From an uncultured Dysosmobacter sp. (GTDB lineage Bacteria; Bacillota; Clostridia; Oscillospirales; Oscillospiraceae): a stretch of DNA of 64,000 nt. Where the stretch lies: the NCBI GenBank assembly GCA_934565855.1, contig CAKTIO010000001.1, positions 433,137-497,136 on the forward strand, given 5' to 3'. Position 1 is the stretch's first letter. Each line of letters starts with the position of its first letter. The notes under the pieces were generated by a model that saw nothing but the letters and a program-made list of their open reading frames with translations, had not been told where the DNA came from and ran no database searches. The translations under genes were made by a program, and so were the position numbers. Shown piece by piece: positions 42,696-52,036 of the stretch.

Positions 42696-43238
42696 TTGCG
42701 TGAACGTTCCCGCGCCCTCGCCTTCTGCGGGGTGCTGTGCGCCCTTGCCGTCACGGTGCTTCTGCTGTGCGGGCTGATCCCCGCCGCCGTGTACTGCTGC
42801 CCCATTCTGGCAATGGTGGTCCTGCTGCCGGTCCGGGAGGAATATGGCTGCCGCCGGGCGGTGATGGCTTACGCCGTGACCGCCGTGACGGGGCTGCTGC
42901 TTCTGCCGGACCGGGAGATCGCCGGACTGTACCTCTTTCTGGGGTGGTATCCCGCGGCACAGCCGGGGCTGGACCGGCTCCGTCCCGCCGCGCTGCGCGT
43001 GCTCTGCAAGCTGGCGCTGTGCGATCTGGCAGCTGCCGCCCTGTACGCGCTGCTGCTCTTCCTTTTTCAGCTGGAGGCGCTGACGCAGGAGCTTCAGACG
43101 CTCTCCCGGGGGATGCTGGCGGCGCTGGTACTGTCCGCCAACGCGCTGTTTCTGATGACGGATCTGGCGCTGCACCGCATGGCTTGGCTGTGGCGGCGCC
43201 GTCTGCGGCAGCGCTGGCTGCCTCCCAGCCTGCGATAG
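42696..43238 (+). CDS. Multispanning membrane protein, 180 aa
   Basis: Five or six hydrophobic segments (about 8-28, 32-48, 55-72, 78-90, 105-125 and 135-155) between basic ends (RERSRALAF and RRRLRQRW). It resembles small ECF-type or DUF membrane proteins of Clostridia but has no diagnostic motif, so I leave the function open. The TTG start at 42696 lies 5 bp after the preceding stop, so the gene is coupled to the LTA-synthase-like gene. Confidence 0.7.
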   Translation: MRERSRALAFCGVLCALAVTVLLLCGLIPAAVYCCPILAMVVLLPVREEYGCRRAVMAYAVTAVTGLLLLPDREIAGLYLFLGWYPAAQPGLDRLRPAALRVLCKLALCDLAAAALYALLLFLFQLEALTQELQTLSRGMLAALVLSANALFLMTDLALHRMAWLWRRRLRQRWLPPSLR

Positions 43239-43256
43239 CCATTCCACTAAAAAAGA

Positions 43257-43297
43257 AGCAGGACACAAGAGAGACCCTTCTCTGTGTCCTGCTTTTT
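43257..43297. terminator. Bidirectional terminator
   Basis: AGCAGGACACA (43257-43267) pairs with TGTGTCCTGCT (43283-43293), with T-runs on both strands. It separates the plus-strand membrane gene from the minus-strand HD-GYP gene. Confidence 0.82.
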
Positions 43298-43310
43298 CTG
43301 TCTCCGCCGG

Positions 43311-45872
43311 TCATCCACCGTTCTGGCAGCAGGCTGCCGCCAAAGGGATCTCCCGGTCCCGGATAAGCTTGGCGAACACCGGCGCCAGCGCCGGGTCAAA
43401 CTGCGTCCCCGCGCCCCGCTCGATCTCGTCCGCCGCGTAATCCAGCGGCAGCCCCTTCCGGTAGGGGCGGTCCGTGGTCATGGCGTCAAACACGTCCGCA
43501 ATGGACAGGCACCGCGCCGTAATGGGGATCTGCTCGCCGGACAGCCCCCGGGGATAGCCCTTACCGTCCCAGCGCTCATGATGCCCCAGCGCCGCCGGAA
43601 TGACATAGTCCATCTCCGGCAGATGGCGGATCATCTCAATGGAGTTGTTGACGTGGTCCTTCATGATGCTGTATTCCTCGTCCGTCAGCTTTCCCGTCTT
43701 ATTGAGAATGGTCTCCGGAATGCTGATCTTGCCGATATCATGCAGCAGCCCCGCCACATAAATGGTGCGGACCTGCTCCTCGTTCAGCCCCGCCGCCACC
43801 GCCAGGCTGGAGGCGTACCGCGCCACATTTTTGCTGTGGGCGTATGTATAGTGGTCCTTGGCGTCGATCGCCGCCGTCAGGGCTGCGATCATGGACATGG
43901 CGCCCTGATAGTGTCCGCCGCCATCCTTCTCAATGCGGTTGATGATGGCGTCGGTCCGTTCCGCCAGGTGCTGGGGCATCCGCTCCATCGCCCCGCGGAA
44001 CACCATCAGCTGGTTCTTTCCGTGCTGCTTGGCGTTGTACGCCGCCAGATCGGCGTTGTCCATCAGCTCCTTGGCGGAGGACGCCGCGTAGGGCGCCGTG
44101 CAGATGCCGACACTGACGGTCAGCGGCTTACGGCTGGGATAGGCGTCCGGACGGTTGATCTGCCCCACCCGGCGCAGGATCTCCCGCATCAGCGCCATGC
44201 TCTGCTGCACGTCCCTTCCGGGCAGCAGCACGGCAAACACCTTTCCGCTGGTGCGGAACACGGTGCCTGCCTCTCCCACGCAGAGGGTGATGGTCTGGCA
44301 GATGCTGCGCAGCGCCGCGTCGCCGGCTTCCACGCCGTACAGCTGGTTATACAGCTTGAAGTCGTCCACGTCCACATAGGCAAGGGTCAGGCACTCTCTG
44401 CCGCAGCTCTGGAAGGTCTCCTCCAGCAGCTCCACAAAATAGCGGTAGTTGAAGGCGTCCGTCAGCGGGTCGATCCGCGCCTCCCGGAACATTTTTTCAT
44501 ACAGTCCGGCGTTTTTCATGGCGATGGACGCAATGGAGCACACCGTTTCCAGAAACGCGATCTCCGACGCGGTGAAGGGGCGGCGGTGGTCACGGGCGGA
44601 AAGCAGCACCAGTCCCACGATCTGCCGCCCGTCCTTCATGGCGCCCACGCAGTCCACCTGCAGGCGGCGGAACAGCTCCTTTTCCTCCGCCCAGTCGGAA
44701 ATGGCGTGGGCGGTGGCGGCATACTCCTGCATGATGAGGCACGGCTCCTGCTCCTGCAAATAGCGGATCTTCGGACTGTCCCGGTCAATGGAAAAGGAGG
44801 GCGGCACCAGCGGATTGGAGCTGTACCGCGCCGTATAGCCCCGGCGGTCCGCCAGGCAGACATAGATCTGCCCCACCGGCAGCTCCCGCTCCAGCACGCC
44901 TGCCAGCTTTGCCATGATGTCGTCTGTGGAAAGGGACTGGGAGACCTCCGCGGAAAAGCTCTTCAGCCGCCGGTTCTGCTGCTCCTCCCGGATGAACAGG
45001 GAGTCGATGAGCCGCCGCGCCAGCAGATACGACAGGGACAGCAGTCCCGCCAGCAGCACGGACGCCATCGTCAGCGCCGTCTGGCTCCGCAGCCCAATGC
45101 GCGTCAGGAAAAAGGCGTACAGCGGATTGGCGCAGTACACGCCCAGCAGAACGTACACCACTCCCACGGACAGCATCAGCAGTCCCCGGGATACCACCAG
45201 CGTCAGCCGGAACAGCCGCCTGCGGTATAGGGCGAACACCATCATCCCGGCGTAGATCACGCCGGAGAGGGCGTCATAGGGGAAGGTGTTGCCGGGGATG
45301 AATATCTGCATCAGGTTGCCCACCAGCGCCACCAGTCCGCCGAAAAACAGCAGCACCGCGCCGGAAGAGTGCGCCCCCTGCTCCCGCCGCATTTTTCCCA
45401 GCAGCCGCAGCGAGCAGAAGACCATTGACAGAAACAGGATGCAGGGAAACGCCATGTGCCAGTACACCGTGTGGTAGGTGTAGACCACCATACCGTCCGG
45501 GCGCACCGTGGGCAAGGGCGGCGCCAGGAAAAAGCCGGACAGCGTTCCCGGCAGCAGGGCAAGGCTGCCCGCCCAGAACAGCGTCAGCAGAAACCTTCCC
45601 TTTTCCCGGGCGAAGCTGTAAAGAAACGTGTAGAACACCACTTCCATAAAGAAAATGGCGATGAGGGAGACGTAGTACCAGAAGTGCATCCCCGGCCACA
45701 GCTGCAGCCGCATCATCACGGACCCGCCCATCCAGATGACGCAGTCCGCCATCATCACCAGGAACGTCCGGATCTCCGGCGTTTTTTTCGCCGCCAGGAA
45801 GGTGGCGAACAGAATGGCAAACGCCGCCAGCGCCAGCACATTGATATACAGGAAGGGGATCTGATAGGTCAT
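43311..45872 (-). CDS. 7TM-GAF-GGDEF(degenerate)-HD-GYP signalling protein
   Basis: 853 residues. Seven or so membrane segments form the N-terminal ~230 residues (histidine-kinase 7TM-like sensor), followed by a coiled region and a GAF domain (about 310-460). A GGDEF-fold domain follows (about 470-625), whose active-site loop reads SGKVF instead of GG[DE]EF, so it is not a cyclase. The C-terminal HD-GYP domain (about 665-840) has LLHDIGK, HH-x-RWDGKGYP and IADVFDAMTTDRPYR, all intact, so cyclic-di-GMP phosphodiesterase activity is expected. The ATG at 45872 is preferred (AGGAGG 8 bases upstream). It overlaps the GH3 gene by 4 bp. Confidence 0.9.
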   Translation of the reverse strand: MTYQIPFLYINVLALAAFAILFATFLAAKKTPEIRTFLVMMADCVIWMGGSVMMRLQLWPGMHFWYYVSLIAIFFMEVVFYTFLYSFAREKGRFLLTLFWAGSLALLPGTLSGFFLAPPLPTVRPDGMVVYTYHTVYWHMAFPCILFLSMVFCSLRLLGKMRREQGAHSSGAVLLFFGGLVALVGNLMQIFIPGNTFPYDALSGVIYAGMMVFALYRRRLFRLTLVVSRGLLMLSVGVVYVLLGVYCANPLYAFFLTRIGLRSQTALTMASVLLAGLLSLSYLLARRLIDSLFIREEQQNRRLKSFSAEVSQSLSTDDIMAKLAGVLERELPVGQIYVCLADRRGYTARYSSNPLVPPSFSIDRDSPKIRYLQEQEPCLIMQEYAATAHAISDWAEEKELFRRLQVDCVGAMKDGRQIVGLVLLSARDHRRPFTASEIAFLETVCSIASIAMKNAGLYEKMFREARIDPLTDAFNYRYFVELLEETFQSCGRECLTLAYVDVDDFKLYNQLYGVEAGDAALRSICQTITLCVGEAGTVFRTSGKVFAVLLPGRDVQQSMALMREILRRVGQINRPDAYPSRKPLTVSVGICTAPYAASSAKELMDNADLAAYNAKQHGKNQLMVFRGAMERMPQHLAERTDAIINRIEKDGGGHYQGAMSMIAALTAAIDAKDHYTYAHSKNVARYASSLAVAAGLNEEQVRTIYVAGLLHDIGKISIPETILNKTGKLTDEEYSIMKDHVNNSIEMIRHLPEMDYVIPAALGHHERWDGKGYPRGLSGEQIPITARCLSIADVFDAMTTDRPYRKGLPLDYAADEIERGAGTQFDPALAPVFAKLIRDREIPLAAACCQNGG

Positions 45873-47479
45873 GGGCATCCCCTCCTGTCCGAAGCGGCGG
45901 GACGGTCCTGCGCCTTCAGCATGCCCATCACGTCCAGCATGCCGGGGTTGATGCGGTTCATCCGCTTTCCCCGCTCCCGCTCATAGGCGGCAATGGTCCC
46001 GTATTTGAGAATGGTGATCTGCAGCGGCTCCATATTCAGCAGCTTTTTCAGGTCGCCGTAGTCGCTGTCAAAATACTTGAAGTAGACGGACAGATGCTCC
46101 TGCAGCACCTGCCGGACGGTGACCTCCCGCTCCTGCGCCTCCGGTGGGATCTCCAGATACATGTGCAGGAAGGGATTCTCCCCCTCGTCATACTCCTTTT
46201 TCAGCACCCAGTCTCCCAGCGTCAGGTGAGAGAGGTTGATGACCTCGTGCATGGACGCCTCGGTGATGCGGGTGAAGCCGGCAATGTCGATCACATCCGG
46301 CACCCGGTCCACATAGGAGAACCGGGGCAGCTCCTGTCCGCCCGCGCTGAGACAGCGGAACACATCGCCGATCCGGTAGCGCATGAACGCGCCGCCGTGC
46401 AGCACGCTGAGTACGATCTCGTAGTTTTCTCCGCCGCGCACCTCGTCCATCAGGCAGGTCCGGGGCGTATAGGCGGGGTCCTCCAGATTCCGGCGCAGCT
46501 CCTCCTCCGGGATGAACTCGTAGAAGCAGGCGTCCGGATACAGCACCATGCCGTTGTGCTCCCATGTCTCGCTGCCCATGCAGGTGGACTCCGTACCCAG
46601 CATCGCCTCTGTCGGCACCACGCCCCACGCCTCCGTAAGCCGCTGCTTATAGCAGCGGGCGTCTGTGCCGCCGTAGAAAAACGCCTTCAGCCGGAAGATG
46701 TCCCCCGGACGGACCGGGCGCCCGTCCCGGCGGCTGATGTACCTCGCCCGGAGATAGCGCAGGGCGTTGCCCGGCGAGACCCGCAGTCCGCTGCGGCTGC
46801 CGCCTCCGCCCGGCTTGGAGAAGCTCTCCGTAATGTAATTCGCCACGCTGCCGATGGAGAAGAAAAAGTCCACTCCGCCGCTCATCGCCATGCCGAAGCC
46901 CTTTTTGATCCGCTGGCTGAAGGACAGCCCGGAGCCGGCGTCTCCGTCCGGCAGCCATTCATAGTGGATGTCCTCCTCCAGCAGGGAGGGCACCAGCCCG
47001 GTGGCATAGGGCAGCGGCGCGCCGCCGTACAGAATGCGGTAGCCCGCCTTCAGGTCAAAGTCCCCCTTCCGCCGGGCGGACGCCATCATCATGGTGGCGA
47101 TGAGGTTGTGGCGGTAGCGGTCCAGCATCTCCCGGGTGTAGGGTGCCAGCTTGATGGGGCGCAGCCCGCCCTCCCAGGTGGTGCGGATCCAGATGGCAGG
47201 CTCCGCGCAGAGCATGTCCCCCCGCTTTGCCAGCAGCACGTCCGCGTAATCCGCGTAGGTGGTCAGGGGCAGCTGTTCCCGTAGCTCCTCCACCGTCCGG
47301 GGCTGCCTGCCCCGCAGCAGCTGCCTGCCCAGCGGGCAGGCGCACCACAGGCGCAGCTGCTCCTCCATCAGCCGCCGCTGGGTATACATATACTCCGAAA
47401 GGCTCATGTCCAGAAAGCCGCAGTATTCCTGCCACAGGCTGTCATGGCTGGTTTTTTTCAAGCGTTCATCAAAGCGCAC
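45869..47479 (-). CDS. GH3-family acyl-acid amido synthetase
   Basis: 536 residues of the GH3 auxin-responsive-promoter family, ATP-dependent adenylating enzymes that join carboxylic acids to amino acids. Typical blocks are the N-terminal LPLTTYADYADVLLAKRGD, the LGTESTCMGSETWEHNGMVLYPDACFYEFIPE region, GGAFMRYRIGDVFRC and FTRITEASMHEVI. The bacterial substrate is unknown. It sits 5 bp after an ICMT-like membrane gene and overlaps the HD-GYP gene, so the three form one translationally linked operon. Confidence 0.88.
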   Translation of the reverse strand: MRFDERLKKTSHDSLWQEYCGFLDMSLSEYMYTQRRLMEEQLRLWCACPLGRQLLRGRQPRTVEELREQLPLTTYADYADVLLAKRGDMLCAEPAIWIRTTWEGGLRPIKLAPYTREMLDRYRHNLIATMMMASARRKGDFDLKAGYRILYGGAPLPYATGLVPSLLEEDIHYEWLPDGDAGSGLSFSQRIKKGFGMAMSGGVDFFFSIGSVANYITESFSKPGGGGSRSGLRVSPGNALRYLRARYISRRDGRPVRPGDIFRLKAFFYGGTDARCYKQRLTEAWGVVPTEAMLGTESTCMGSETWEHNGMVLYPDACFYEFIPEEELRRNLEDPAYTPRTCLMDEVRGGENYEIVLSVLHGGAFMRYRIGDVFRCLSAGGQELPRFSYVDRVPDVIDIAGFTRITEASMHEVINLSHLTLGDWVLKKEYDEGENPFLHMYLEIPPEAQEREVTVRQVLQEHLSVYFKYFDSDYGDLKKLLNMEPLQITILKYGTIAAYERERGKRMNRINPGMLDVMGMLKAQDRPAASDRRGCP

Positions 47480-47484
47480 GAAAG

Positions 47485-48057
47485 CTATCTCCTTCTAAGC
47501 CCGCCTGATGTCAGGAAGGCGCTGATACTCTGTTGGTTCGGCAGTAAAAACGGCGTTGCCGCCTGATAGTCCCCATACCCCTCCAGCCGCGCCGGAAACA
47601 CGCAGCGGTCCTCAAATACCACCAGCAGCAGGTTCAGGGCGCTGTAAAGCACGCCCTCCCGCCACGGAAAGCCGCACCCCTGCCACAGGCAGGCATAGCA
47701 GCCCGCCAGCCACAAAACGCCCGGATGGCGGCAGAGGGCATATGCACCCCGGGTACACACCGGGCGCGTCTCTCCCTGACTGGCATATGCCTCTTCTCCG
47801 GGCAGGGAAAACACCAGCGCGTCCGCCAGCAGCCATAGAAACACCGCCGCGCCAACGGCAGCCGCAGCCCGCGGTGCCGTCCAGTCTCTTCCGGAAAGCC
47901 CCGCCGCGGCGCCCCAGACCGTGGCAGCCGCCACCAGCAGCGCTCCCAGCGGAAAGCACCACCGCAGCCGCCGGCTGGACCACCTCCAGTCGTTGTAATC
48001 ATTGAGGAAAAACAGGGCAAAACCCGCCGCGCCCATTCCCATCCGTAAGGCTTCCAT
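47485..48057 (-). CDS. ICMT/PEMT-like integral membrane methyltransferase
   Basis: 190 residues, about five membrane segments. The C-terminal half has the signature of the isoprenylcysteine/phospholipid methyltransferase fold: RGAYALCRHPGVLW (about 128-141), then EDR-x-x-FPARLEGYGDYQ and TPFLLPN. The conserved His-Pro and Glu-Asp-Arg fit S-adenosylmethionine binding. The substrate is unknown. The ATG at 48057 follows GGAG and is preferred over an upstream start at 48084. First gene of the GH3/HD-GYP operon. Confidence 0.72.
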   Translation of the reverse strand: MEALRMGMGAAGFALFFLNDYNDWRWSSRRLRWCFPLGALLVAAATVWGAAAGLSGRDWTAPRAAAAVGAAVFLWLLADALVFSLPGEEAYASQGETRPVCTRGAYALCRHPGVLWLAGCYACLWQGCGFPWREGVLYSALNLLLVVFEDRCVFPARLEGYGDYQAATPFLLPNQQSISAFLTSGGLRRR

Positions 48058-48175
48058 GTCCGCTCCATTCCGTGTGCATTTCACCGGGGATTGATTTCGG
48101 TGTCATTATATAAATTTTTTCCACAAAGTGCAATCCATTTCCCGCAAACCCGCGGATTTCTTTCGCCGGAACCCT

Positions 48176-50026
48176 CTATTTTTCCGTGCTTTCCACAGTC
48201 TCCCCAGCCGGCTGGTGGAAAAAGCGGTATACCGCCTCCGCCGTGGACCGGGGGACCACCGCGGAAAGCGCCGCCACATCCGCCTGGCGGACCGCCTTCA
48301 CGCTGCCGAAGTGCCTGCGCAGCACCTCCCGGCGCTTGGGACCCACGCCGGGGATCTCGTCCAGCGTGGAGTGCAGCGTGCTTTTCCCGTGGCTCTCATG
48401 GTGGTAGGTGATGGCAAAGCGGTGCGTCTCCTCCTGGATCTGCCCGATGAGGGTGAAGACCGCCTGCGTGCCCGCAATGCCGATCTCCTGTCCGTCCGGC
48501 GTCACCAGCGCCCGGGTGCGGTGGCGGTCGTCCTTCACCATGCCGAACACCGGCACGCCGCAGTGGAACGTCTGCGCCACCTGCAGCGCCGCCCGGGCGT
48601 GGGTCACGCCGCCGTCAATGAGGAAGGCGTCCGGCAGGGGCAGGAATTTTTCATCCCCATTCGCCGCCCGCTGTAAGCGGCGGCGCAGCACCTCCTGCAT
48701 GGAGGCGTAGTCGTCCGGATGCCCCGCCAGTTCCTTGATGCGGAAGCGGCGGTACGCCGACTTCAGCGGGCGGGTCCCGGCGTAGACCACCATAGACGCC
48801 ACGATATCGCTGGCGCCGGTATTGGAGATATCGAAGCTCTCCAGCCGCCGGGGCGGCTGGGGCAGGCGCAGCATTTTCGCCAGCAGCTCCAGCGTGTGAT
48901 TGGCGCGCTCCGCGTCCGTGGTCGCCCGCTCCGCCTCCTCGGCGGCGTTCCGCTGCGCCATCGCCAGCAGCTCCGCCTTTTCTCCCCTCTGGGGAACATG
49001 GACCCAGACCCGGTGTCCCGCCCGGCGGCTGAGCGCCTCGCTCAGCTCCTCGCAGTCGCCGGAATCCTCCGGCAGCAGGATCTCATGGGGCAGCAGCGCC
49101 CGTGGCAGGTAATACTGCGCTGTCACGGCGGAGAGGATCTCGCCCTCCTCTTCCCCGTTGTGGGTGGAGAACAGCTCCGTCTCCCGCCCGGTCAGCTGCC
49201 CATCCTCAATGTGCAGCACAGCGTAGCAGCCCTTGCCCTCGCCCCGGGTGATGCCCCACACGTCCGTGTCGGCGCAGATACCCGCGATGACAGTCTGCCG
49301 CTTGCTCAGCGCCTGAATGGCGGCGATCCGGTCCCGCAGCTGCGCCGCCCGCTCAAAGCGCAGCGCCTCCGCCTCCGCCTCCATCTCCGCGGTCATCTCC
49401 CGCACCAGCTGCCTGCCCTTGCCCTCCAGCAGGGACGCCGCCTGCTCCATCCGGCGGCGGTACTCCGCGTTGCTCATCCGGGACTGGCAGAATCCGTCGC
49501 ACTTGCCCATGTGGTAGTTCAGGCAGGGGCGGTCGCTGTCCAGATCCCGGGGAAACTGCCTGCGGCAGGTGGGCAGACGCAGCGCGGCGCACACCGCGTC
49601 GATCGCCTGCCGGGTCTCGTGCCTGCCGCCGAAGGGACCGAAATACCGGCTTCCGTCGTCTGCCAGGCGGTTCACCATCGAAAACCGGGGATAGCTCTCG
49701 TTGGAAAGCCGTACAAAGGGATAGCCCTTGTCGTCCTTCAGCAGAATGTTGTACTTGGGGCTGTGGCGCTTGATGAGCGAGTTCTCCAGAATCAGCGCCT
49801 CAAACTCGCTGGACACGAAGATCGTGTCAAAGTGGTCCACCTGAGAGACCATCCGCCGGGTCTTTTCCGTGTGGGACGCCGTGTCCTGAAAATACTGGCT
49901 GACGCGGTTTTTCAGCTTTTTCGCCTTGCCCACATAAATGACCCTGCCCGTTTTATCCATCATCAGGTATACGCCCGGCGCCAGCGGCAGGGCGTTCGCC
50001 TTTTCCCGCAGCTCTTCCTTAGTCAC
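48176..50026 (-). CDS. uvrC: UvrABC excinuclease subunit C
   Basis: 616 residues, full length. GIY-YIG nuclease domain at the N-terminus (LPLAPGVYLMMDKTGRVIYVGKAKKL, about 11-36), UVR motif (about 200-235), central C-terminal RNase H-like nuclease (LESFDISNTGASDIVASMVVY) and a tandem helix-hairpin-helix end (LDEIPGVGPKRREVLRRHFG). Makes the two incisions of nucleotide-excision repair with UvrB. GTG start with AGGAGGAG 7 bases upstream. It stands alone here. Confidence 0.96.
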   Translation of the reverse strand: MTKEELREKANALPLAPGVYLMMDKTGRVIYVGKAKKLKNRVSQYFQDTASHTEKTRRMVSQVDHFDTIFVSSEFEALILENSLIKRHSPKYNILLKDDKGYPFVRLSNESYPRFSMVNRLADDGSRYFGPFGGRHETRQAIDAVCAALRLPTCRRQFPRDLDSDRPCLNYHMGKCDGFCQSRMSNAEYRRRMEQAASLLEGKGRQLVREMTAEMEAEAEALRFERAAQLRDRIAAIQALSKRQTVIAGICADTDVWGITRGEGKGCYAVLHIEDGQLTGRETELFSTHNGEEEGEILSAVTAQYYLPRALLPHEILLPEDSGDCEELSEALSRRAGHRVWVHVPQRGEKAELLAMAQRNAAEEAERATTDAERANHTLELLAKMLRLPQPPRRLESFDISNTGASDIVASMVVYAGTRPLKSAYRRFRIKELAGHPDDYASMQEVLRRRLQRAANGDEKFLPLPDAFLIDGGVTHARAALQVAQTFHCGVPVFGMVKDDRHRTRALVTPDGQEIGIAGTQAVFTLIGQIQEETHRFAITYHHESHGKSTLHSTLDEIPGVGPKRREVLRRHFGSVKAVRQADVAALSAVVPRSTAEAVYRFFHQPAGETVESTEK

Positions 50027-50074
50027 GCGGCTCCTCCTCTCCGGACCGGTCTGCGCCGTGTCCGCGGCTTTATC

Positions 50075-50108
50075 AAAAATGGCGGTCCTGCACCACGCAG
50101 GACCGCCA
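50075..50108 (-). terminator. Terminator after the HPr gene
   Basis: On the minus strand TGGCGGTCCTGC and GCAGGACCGCCA form a perfect 12-bp stem (50080-50091 with 50097-50108), followed by TTTTTGA. Confidence 0.88.
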
Positions 50109-50128
50109 AAAGGAATCTGTATCTTGGC

Positions 50129-50392
50129 TTATTCTCCGAAATTGTCCTTTACCAGCTCCACCAGCGCTTCCACAGCCTCTTTTTCATCGCTGCCATCCGC
50201 GATCAGGGTGATGGTGGTCCCCTTTACAATGCCCAGGGACAAAACGCCCAGCAGGCTTTTGGCATTTACACGGCGGTCTTCCTTTTCCACCCAGATGCCG
50301 CTTTTGAACTCGTTTGCCTTCTGGATAAAGAAGGTCGCAGGACGGGCGTGCAGACCGACCTCATTGTTCACAGTAATCTCCTGAGTATACAT
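50129..50392 (-). CDS. ptsH: HPr phosphocarrier protein
   Basis: 87 residues. The active-site His is in EVGLHARPATFF (about residue 15), and the regulatory Ser-46 site is present in AKSLLGVLSLGI, so it can act both in PTS phosphotransfer and in HPr-kinase/CcpA catabolite control. The intact His separates it from Crh. AAAAGGAGAG precedes the ATG. It is a single gene; no ptsI or hprK is nearby. Confidence 0.94.
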   Translation of the reverse strand: MYTQEITVNNEVGLHARPATFFIQKANEFKSGIWVEKEDRRVNAKSLLGVLSLGIVKGTTITLIADGSDEKEAVEALVELVKDNFGE

Positions 50393-50702
50393 GATACAGC
50401 TCTCCTTTTCGTATGCGTTATGGTATCTTCGCATAAAAGATCATACTACTATTGTTATCATAGTCGGTTTTCGCAGGACAGTCAACAGCGAATTTTACAA
50501 AACGCCGGAGGAAAACCTTTTCCCGGTCATACTTTTGGCGACTTCCACGACCAGCGTCTTTTCCACCGCTGTTCTTTTGTGGCTTTCGGCAAAATTCCCA
50601 GCATTTTGATGGGAAAAACTCCCGGGATTGTTTCCCGCTCTCCGACCCATACTATGTACCGGGTATCGCATTCAGAATCACTCCGCAAGGGAGGAATACG
50701 GT

Positions 50703-51131
50703 TTGAAAAACATGTGGATGCTCCTGCTGCTTCTGCTGGCGTCCAGCCTGCCCCTGTCGGGCTGCGGACGGGACAGGACCCCGGACCCGGACGGCTCCGC
50801 CCAAGTGGAGGAGGACCGCCGGGAGGACGACGCCCAGACCCCGGACACCTCCGACTCCGGCGGGGACATTTTCTCCGACCATGACGGAGAGGACCGGGAG
50901 ACGGACAACGAGCCGGACACCCAGGAACCCTCCACCGCGCTGGAAAACGGCAAGGTCCAGAAAAGCCCCACCGCGCAGGAGAGCCGCTCCGCCCGGCAGC
51001 AGAGCGGCGGCGACAGCCTGCTTCCCGGCGCGACGTACGAGGAAATGCTGCGCAACGCCCGGGTACACGACCGGGACGGCGACCTGTCTGACGGGGAAAA
51101 CGCCGTCACCCCCGGCACGGTCCTTCCCTGA
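50703..51131 (+). CDS. Acidic lipoprotein, function unknown
   Basis: 142 residues. The TTG start (KNMWMLLLLLLASS) is followed by a hydrophobic signal and lipobox LSGC (about 18-21), so the mature protein is lipid-anchored. The remainder is low-complexity and acidic (Asp, Glu, Ser, Gln, Pro), ending in YEEMLRNARVHDRDGDLSDGE, which may be a short amphipathic binding motif. GGGAGG lies 7 bases before the start. No family recognised; it could be a spore- or wall-associated anchor. Confidence 0.72.
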   Translation: MKNMWMLLLLLLASSLPLSGCGRDRTPDPDGSAQVEEDRREDDAQTPDTSDSGGDIFSDHDGEDRETDNEPDTQEPSTALENGKVQKSPTAQESRSARQQSGGDSLLPGATYEEMLRNARVHDRDGDLSDGENAVTPGTVLP

Positions 51132-51329
51132 GCGAGGTCCCGGTTTCCCGGCAGTTGCCCCTTCCCCGCCGGGAAACCGCCCTCCGCAGGGGCGGCAAAG
51201 CGTTACAAAACGGTTTCATTGATTACAGCTTTTTGACAATTTTCCCTTTTGGATTGCGTTTTCCGTTGAATTTGGTAGAATACTTTCAAATCTGCCGGAC
51301 CCACCGGCGGAGGAAACGGAGGAACGCAT

Positions 51330-51959
51330 TTGGAAACTTCATCTGGCATGCGGAGACGCATCTCCTTCACAAAAACGCTGCGCACCCTTCTGCTGGGGGT
51401 CCTGCTCTGCGCCGCGGTGGGCGCCGCCGGGTTCCTGCTGGGGCGCTCCGGCGAAAACAGCCGGACGCAGCTGGACGCCGTGGTCCTGCAGAACCAGCTC
51501 AGCGGCATCAGCGAGCTTGCCAGCGTCCGCTATTCCTACACCAACATGGCGAAATTTGAAAACAAAAGCGAATTTTACGGTGTCACCATTCCCTTTACCA
51601 CCAAGCAGTTCATCCTGACCTATGACGGTGAGATCCGCGCCGGCATCGACCTCTCCGCGGCAAGCGTCTCCCTGCAGGAGAACACCGTCACCGTGCGCCT
51701 GCCTGCGGCGAAGATCCTCTCCCACGACATCGACCCGGAGAGCGTGGAGATCTTTGACGAAAGGGCAAGCCTGTTCAACCCCTTTACCGTGGAGGACTTC
51801 ACCGCCTTCCAGGCGGACCAGAGGACCGCGATGGAGGAAAAGGCGCTGTCCCACGGGCTGCTGGAAGAGGCGCAGACCCAGGCGGAGACCAGCGTCCGCG
51901 CGCTGCTTTCCGCCGCGCTGCCGGAGGGCTATGAGCTGGTCCTCCGCACGGCGGCATAA
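51330..51959 (+). CDS. DUF4230-type membrane-anchored protein
   Basis: 209 residues. One N-terminal membrane helix (LRTLLLGVLLCAAVGAAGFLLG, about 17-38) is followed by an extracellular domain with LASVRYSYTNMAKFENK, ILTYDGEIRAGIDLS, TVTVRLPAAKILSHDIDPES and a C-terminal helix pair, the layout of DUF4230. TTG start with GGAGGA about 6 bases upstream. Function unknown. It lies between the acidic lipoprotein and a convergent phosphatase gene, with a strong terminator after it. Confidence 0.78.
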   Translation: METSSGMRRRISFTKTLRTLLLGVLLCAAVGAAGFLLGRSGENSRTQLDAVVLQNQLSGISELASVRYSYTNMAKFENKSEFYGVTIPFTTKQFILTYDGEIRAGIDLSAASVSLQENTVTVRLPAAKILSHDIDPESVEIFDERASLFNPFTVEDFTAFQADQRTAMEEKALSHGLLEEAQTQAETSVRALLSAALPEGYELVLRTAA

Positions 51960-51991
51960 CGCGCCCAAAAATCCTGCGTACATATATGGCA

Positions 51992-52027
51992 GGGCACACC
52001 GCCGGTTTCCGGCGGTGTGCCCCTTTT
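51992..52027 (+). terminator. Terminator after the DUF4230 gene
   Basis: GGGCACACCGCCGG and CCGGCGGTGTGCCC form a perfect 14-bp stem with a three-base loop, followed by CTTTT. Confidence 0.85.
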
Positions 52028-52036
52028 ACAGATACT

